Source: CAYVBN01 sp964538565
Lineage (GTDB): Bacteria > Pseudomonadota > Alphaproteobacteria > Rhizobiales > Xanthobacteraceae
Assembly (NCBI GenBank): GCA_964538565.1
Contig: CAZIGW010000005.1
Span: 1-19,306 of the forward strand
DNA length: 19,306 nt
Direction of reading: 5' to 3'
Shown: positions 15,198 through 19,306 of the stretch, piece by piece
How positions within the stretch are numbered: position 1 is the stretch's first letter
How the letters are laid out: every line of letters begins with the position of its first letter
Program-made: the position numbers and the translations under genes
Notes under the pieces: generated by a model
The model's input: only the letters and a program-made list of their open reading frames with translations
Database searches by the model: none
What the model was told of the DNA's origin: nothing

Positions 15198-16745
15198 TCA
15201 GGCCTGTCGTGCCGGGCGGCGGGGTGCTTCCGACGCGTAGAGCATCTTGTGCGCCTCGCGCAGCACGTTCTTCTGCACCTTGCCCATGGAGTTGCGCGGC
15301 AGGTCTGGCGCGAACAGCACGCGTTTCGGCACCTTGAACTTTGCGATGCGCCCGGCGAGCGCGTCGAGCACGGCGCGTTCGGTCAGTTCGGCGCCCTTCG
15401 CCAGCACCACCACGGCGGTCACCCCTTCGCCGAAGTCGGGATGCGGGCAGCCGATCACCGCCGACTCGACGACGCCCGGCAGCGCGTCGATCTCACTCTC
15501 GATCTCCTTCGGATAGACGTTGAATCCGCCCGTGATGATGAGGTCCTTGGCGCGGCCGACGATATGCACGTAGCCGCGCTCGTCGATCTTGCCGATGTCG
15601 CCGGTGATGAAGAAGCCGTCCGGCCGGACCTCCGCCTTGGTCTTGTCCGGCATGCGCCAGTAGCCGGCGAAGACGTTCGGTCCCCTCACCTCGATGATCC
15701 CGTTCTCGCCCTGCGCCAGCACCTTGCCGGTATCAGGATCGGCGATGCGCAGCTCGACCCCCGGCAGCGGGAAGCCGACGGTGCCGGCGATCCGGTCCCC
15801 GTCGTAGGGATTCGACGTGTTCATGCCGGTCTCGGTGAGACCGTAGCGCTCGAGGATGGCATGGCCGGTGCGCGCCTTGAATTCGCGATGGGTTTCGGCG
15901 AGCAGCGGCGCCGACCCGGAGGTGAACAGCCGCATGTGGGCGCAGGCCGCGCGGTCGAGCGCGGGATGCTGGAGCAGGCGCGTGTAGTACGTCGGCACGC
16001 CCATCATGCTGGTGGCGCGCGGCATCAGCCGCATGATCTCCTCGGCGTCGAACTTAGGCAGAAAAATCATGGAGCCGCCGGCGTGCAGCAGCGTGTTGGT
16101 CGCCACGAACAGGCCGTGCGTGTGGTAGATCGGCAGCGGATGCAGCAGCACGTCGGCGGCGGTGAAACGCCAGTAGTCGACGAGCGTGAGCGCGTTGGAC
16201 GAGAGATTGCGGTGCGTCAGCATCGCCCCCTTCGAGCGCCCGGTCGTGCCCGAGGTGTAGAGGATCGCCGCGAGATCATCCTCCTCGCGCGGCACGTCGG
16301 CGAAATCGGCCGGCGCGCGCTCGGCGTCCTCCGTCAGAGACCCCCTGCCGTCGGCGTCGAGCGTGTCGACCGCTGGCGAGCCGTGCCGCGCGGCAATTTC
16401 GGCAATGCCTTCGCGCTTGCCCGGGTCGCAGACGATCAGCGTCGGCTCGGCGTCGCCGATGAAGTATTCGAGCTCCGCCAGCGTGTAAGCCGTGTTGAGC
16501 GGCAGGTAGACGGCGCCGGCCCGCAGGCAGGCGAGATAGAGCATCAGGTTTTCCGGCGACTTCTCGACCTGCACGGCGACGCGGTCGCCTGGCGACACCC
16601 CGCGCAGCACCAGCACGTTGGCGATCCGGCCCGAACGGGCGAGAAGATCCCCGTAGCCGATGCGCCCGCCATCCGGCGTCTCGATGAAGGTCTTTTCCGG
16701 CGAAGGAACGCGACTACGGATCAGGTCGAAAAGATTGCCGCTCAT
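15198..16745 (-). CDS. matB: Malonyl-CoA synthetase (malonate--CoA ligase)
   Basis: The product is 515 aa. It converts malonate, ATP and CoA to malonyl-CoA by an adenylate intermediate. The P-loop YTSGTTGRSKG (163-173), LPIYHTHGLF, the YGLTETGMNTSNPYDGDR stretch (from 301), GYWRMPDKTK, GFFITGDIGKIDERGYVHIVGRAKD (hinge), ITGGFNVYPKEIE and the catalytic lysine in LPRNSMGKVQKNVLRE closely follow MatB of Rhodopseudomonas and rhizobia. It follows the malonyl-CoA decarboxylase gene by 48 bases on the same strand; the pairing supports malonate rather than another dicarboxylate as substrate. The ribosome site is weak (GGGGAG about 14 bases upstream). A C-terminal PRRPARQA tail is slightly basic and probably unstructured. 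Confidence 0.94.
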   Translation of the reverse strand: MSGNLFDLIRSRVPSPEKTFIETPDGGRIGYGDLLARSGRIANVLVLRGVSPGDRVAVQVEKSPENLMLYLACLRAGAVYLPLNTAYTLAELEYFIGDAEPTLIVCDPGKREGIAEIAARHGSPAVDTLDADGRGSLTEDAERAPADFADVPREEDDLAAILYTSGTTGRSKGAMLTHRNLSSNALTLVDYWRFTAADVLLHPLPIYHTHGLFVATNTLLHAGGSMIFLPKFDAEEIMRLMPRATSMMGVPTYYTRLLQHPALDRAACAHMRLFTSGSAPLLAETHREFKARTGHAILERYGLTETGMNTSNPYDGDRIAGTVGFPLPGVELRIADPDTGKVLAQGENGIIEVRGPNVFAGYWRMPDKTKAEVRPDGFFITGDIGKIDERGYVHIVGRAKDLIITGGFNVYPKEIESEIDALPGVVESAVIGCPHPDFGEGVTAVVVLAKGAELTERAVLDALAGRIAKFKVPKRVLFAPDLPRNSMGKVQKNVLREAHKMLYASEAPRRPARQA

Positions 16746-16793
16746 GCGCTGCCCGGGACTCCCCGCAATGGCCCACGATACCCTCGGCGTGTT

Positions 16794-18158
16794 CTAGCCG
16801 CTCGTCGGCACGAGGTCACGCGGGACCGCTCGCGCCAGTTTCTTCACCGCGTTGGCCGTCACGATCGTGCGGCTTTCCGCGTAGGCCTCGTGGTTCTTTT
16901 CGATGTCGTCGAGGTCGTAGAGATAGTTGACCATCAATCCGTAGGACTGCTGCACGCCGCGCTCGGAGAGATCGGCCGGCCAGTTGAGCCGCTCGAGGCG
17001 TGCGCCATTGCCGAGATGGAAACGCGCGACCGGATCGACCGGTGTACCGGCGCGGGTGCGGGCGGTGAGGAAATAGGTCGCGGCGGCACGCAGCATCGGT
17101 TCGTGCAGCCGTTCGATGGCCGCGGCATCGTGTCGCCAGCCCTCGGTGTCGAGCGTGGCAAGCAGCTGCAGGTCCTCCGGACCCAGCGTCGGCGTCTCGG
17201 CCTTGCGCTCGCGCGCCAGCCAGCGGGCGAATCCCGGCACCGGCGACAAGGTGACGAAGGTGGAGAGCCGCGGGAACTCGCGGGAGATCTCGGCCACGAC
17301 CTGCTTGATCAGGAAGTGCCCGAAGGACACGCCGGCCAGCCCGCGCTGGCAGTTGGAGATCGAATAGAAGGTCGCGATCGTCGCCTTTTCCGGATCGACG
17401 ATCGGCCGCTCCTTGCGCAGGATCGGGGCGATCGCATCCGGCATGTCGGACGACAGCGCCACCTCGACGAAGATCAGGGGCTCGTCGACGAGCGCCGGGT
17501 GGAAGAAGGCGTAGCACCGGCGGTCCGGGGAATCGATGCGGCGGCGCAGGTCCTCCCAATCCCGGATCTCGTGCACCGCCTCGTAGCGGATGATCTTCTC
17601 CAGCACGATGGCGGGGGTCGACCAGCCGATCCGGCGCAGCACCAGGAATCCGCGGTTGAACCAGGAGGAGAACAGATGGACGAAATCCGCATCGACGGCG
17701 GCGAGGTCGTCGCGATGCACCATCGCGTCCATCACCTGCTCGCGCATCGCGACCAGGGCGGCGGTTCCGCCGGGGGCGAGATTGAGCCGGCGGAACAGCT
17801 CCTGCCGGCGCGGTTCGGCGGCGACATGAAGGTCTGCCGCGTGCTCGTCGGTGGGCGACTGCTGCCAGGCCTCGACCGCCTTGTCGATGCGGGCCCGGTC
17901 CGGGCCGAAGCGGGTGGCGAGCGCCTCGAAGAAGGCGATGCGCGGGCCGGTCGTGAGCTGGTGGTAGCGGGCAAGGATCTCGCCCGCGAGCGCCACCCCG
18001 GAGGCTTCGCCCCGGCCCGACAGGAGATCCTCGCACAGCTCGACGAGATTTTCCGAACGTGCGACCGCGAGCCCGCGCCGATCGCGCGCCCGGTCGAGCA
18101 GGGCGCGGCCGCGCTCGGTGATCGTCTGCAGCAGCTCACCGAAGAAGGTGGTGTTCAT
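16794..18158 (-). CDS. matA: Malonyl-CoA decarboxylase
   Basis: The product is 454 aa, the usual bacterial length. It decarboxylates malonyl-CoA to acetyl-CoA and CO2 and completes malonate catabolism with MatB. The N-terminal helical domain covers about 1-190; the catalytic domain (GNAT-like fold) follows, with ATFYSISNCQRGLAGVSFGHFL (from 262), the catalytic serine S305 in TLSPVPGF and the catalytic histidine H381 in RFHLGNGARLERLNW. These correspond to the Ser/His pair known in the human enzyme. The ribosome site is weak (GGTGA just before the ATG). It lies 15 bases after the TRAP permease gene and 48 bases before matB, so the three genes are very likely co-transcribed. Confidence 0.95.
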   Translation of the reverse strand: MNTTFFGELLQTITERGRALLDRARDRRGLAVARSENLVELCEDLLSGRGEASGVALAGEILARYHQLTTGPRIAFFEALATRFGPDRARIDKAVEAWQQSPTDEHAADLHVAAEPRRQELFRRLNLAPGGTAALVAMREQVMDAMVHRDDLAAVDADFVHLFSSWFNRGFLVLRRIGWSTPAIVLEKIIRYEAVHEIRDWEDLRRRIDSPDRRCYAFFHPALVDEPLIFVEVALSSDMPDAIAPILRKERPIVDPEKATIATFYSISNCQRGLAGVSFGHFLIKQVVAEISREFPRLSTFVTLSPVPGFARWLARERKAETPTLGPEDLQLLATLDTEGWRHDAAAIERLHEPMLRAAATYFLTARTRAGTPVDPVARFHLGNGARLERLNWPADLSERGVQQSYGLMVNYLYDLDDIEKNHEAYAESRTIVTANAVKKLARAVPRDLVPTSG

Positions 18159-18173
18159 GTCACCGCGACCGCC

Positions 18174-19306
18174 TCAGCGGACGGTCCCCATCAGCGCATC
18201 CGGTAGCCACGTAGCGATCCCCGGAAAGAAGCACAAGATCACGATCGCCAGCATCATACACAGAACATAGGGAATCGTCCCCCACATCACCCGGGTTACC
18301 GGCACGTCCGGGGCGATGGAGTTGATGATGTAGATGTTGAGGCCGACCGGCGGATGGATCAGGCCGATCTCCATGTTGATGGTGATGATGACGCCGAACC
18401 AGATCGGGTCGAAGCCGGCCGTCGTGATGATCGGGAGAAGGATTGGCGCCGTCATCAGGATGATGGCGGCCGGGGGGATGAAGAAACCGCACACCAGCAG
18501 GAAGATGTTGATGAGGAACATCAGCATCCACTTGTTGACGTGCATCTCGGCAATCGCCTGCGCCAGCGTCTGCGTGAGATAAAGCGACGTCAGGACGTAA
18601 CCGAACAGCACCGCAGCCGCGATGATCATGAGGATCATCACCGATTCCCGCGTGGTGTCGCGCAGGATCCTGCCCCATTCGTTCGGGCTCCACATCCGGT
18701 AGATGATGACGGCCATCAGCACGCAGAGCGCCGCGCCGACACCCGCCGCCTCCGACGGCGTCGCCACCCCTCCATAGAGGACGTACATCACGCCGACGAT
18801 GATCGCGATGAAAGGGGCGATCTTCGGAATCGACTCGAACTTCTGTTTCCAGTTGTAGCGGAACTCCGGCGCGTGCGCGCGAAAACCGCTCTTCCAAATG
18901 GCGAAGAGCGTCCACAGGATGAAAAGGCCGGTCAGCATCAGCCCGGGCATCACGCCGGCGAGGAACAGTCGTCCGATCGACGTCTCGGTCGCAATGCCGT
19001 AGAGGATGAGCGTGATCGACGGCGGGATCAGGATGCCGAGCGTTCCGCCAGCGCAGATCGAGCCGGTCGCGACGTCGTCCGGATAGCCGCGCCGGCGCAT
19101 CTCCGGAATGCCCATCTTGCCGATCGCCGCGCCGCAGGCGGGGGACGATCCGGTCAGCGCGGCTAAGATCGCGCAGGCGCCGAGGTTCGAGATCACCAGT
19201 CCGCCGGGCAGGCGATAGAGCCAGCGGTCGAGCGCCTCGTAGAGGTCCTTGCCGGCCGGCGAGGAGCCGATCGCCGCCCCCATCATGACGAACATCGGAA
19301 TGGAGA
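18174..19306 (-). CDS. TRAP transporter large permease (DctM type), N-terminus outside window
   Basis: About 377 C-terminal residues are visible; DctM proteins are usually about 425-440 aa, so roughly 50-60 residues lie beyond the right edge. The protein is a multi-spanning inner-membrane permease of a binding-protein-dependent secondary transporter. Typical features are the TGSSPACGAAIGKMGIPEM-like segment, a GGTLGILIPPS motif, GVATPSEAAG and, near the C-terminus, the INMEIGLIHPPVGLN stretch. It is followed directly by malonyl-CoA decarboxylase and malonyl-CoA synthetase, so malonate is the likely substrate, comparable to the MatPQM TRAP system described in Sinorhizobium meliloti. The small permease and binding protein genes would be expected just upstream, outside the window. 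Confidence 0.93.
   Translation of the reverse strand, partial: SIPMFVMMGAAIGSSPAGKDLYEALDRWLYRLPGGLVISNLGACAILAALTGSSPACGAAIGKMGIPEMRRRGYPDDVATGSICAGGTLGILIPPSITLILYGIATETSIGRLFLAGVMPGLMLTGLFILWTLFAIWKSGFRAHAPEFRYNWKQKFESIPKIAPFIAIIVGVMYVLYGGVATPSEAAGVGAALCVLMAVIIYRMWSPNEWGRILRDTTRESVMILMIIAAAVLFGYVLTSLYLTQTLAQAIAEMHVNKWMLMFLINIFLLVCGFFIPPAAIILMTAPILLPIITTAGFDPIWFGVIITINMEIGLIHPPVGLNIYIINSIAPDVPVTRVMWGTIPYVLCMMLAIVILCFFPGIATWLPDALMGTVR

Noticed and set aside
15249..18206. A 985-codon open frame on the plus strand, antisense to matB and the malonyl-CoA decarboxylase gene
   Set aside because: The opposite strand encodes two complete, recognisable enzymes. Long antisense open frames are expected in GC-rich coding DNA; the translation has low-complexity Arg/Asp/Gly/His-rich composition and no domain I recognise.

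Overview
The window is a high-GC chromosomal segment that fits an alphaproteobacterium, most likely of the Hyphomicrobiales (Rhizobiales). The evidence is a minCDE operon preceded by a perfect CtrA-type box (TTAA-N7-TTAA), a receiver-only response regulator of a type I associate with rhizobia-like bacteria, a DUF1194 secreted protein, and a malonate (matA/matB) cluster next to a TRAP transporter. Genus cannot be fixed from the sequence alone. Gene density is high, third-codon GC is strong, and I see no insertion sequence, phage gene, tRNA, rRNA or CRISPR array.

Layout. Positions 1-261 (+) hold the end of a sensor histidine kinase. 393-1139 (+) encodes a secreted DUF1194 (VWA-like) protein. 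1183-3005 (-) is minC-minD-minE, ending in a strong hairpin with a UUCG loop and starting behind a CtrA-like box and a long inverted repeat. 3294-5255 (-) is acetoacetyl-CoA synthetase, divergent from an AsmA-family envelope protein at 5443-7410 (+). 7580-10460 (-) is a potG-potH-potI type polyamine ABC transporter without its binding protein. 10543-11115 (-) is a stand-alone CheY-like receiver protein. 11239-14315 (-) is glpD-glpK. 14474-15169 (+) is a short-chain dehydrogenase-like protein whose catalytic serine position appears to be alanine. 15198-19306 (-) is a malonate utilisation operon: TRAP large permease (cut by the window edge), malonyl-CoA decarboxylase, malonyl-CoA synthetase.

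How the genes work together. MinC, MinD and MinE place the division septum, and the CtrA-like box suggests cell-cycle control of that operon. GlpD and GlpK turn glycerol into dihydroxyacetone phosphate. The TRAP permease, MatB and MatA would import malonate, activate it to malonyl-CoA and decarboxylate it to acetyl-CoA. Acetoacetyl-CoA synthetase also feeds the acyl-CoA pool. PotGHI would import polyamines using a binding protein encoded elsewhere.

Most of the window is recognisable housekeeping and catabolic content. I find no convincing new multi-gene system. The points most worth checking are regulatory (the CtrA-like box and inverted repeat before minC, and hairpins built into stop codons at three junctions), plus the SDR with a missing catalytic serine and the receiver protein upstream of the transporter that lacks its binding protein.
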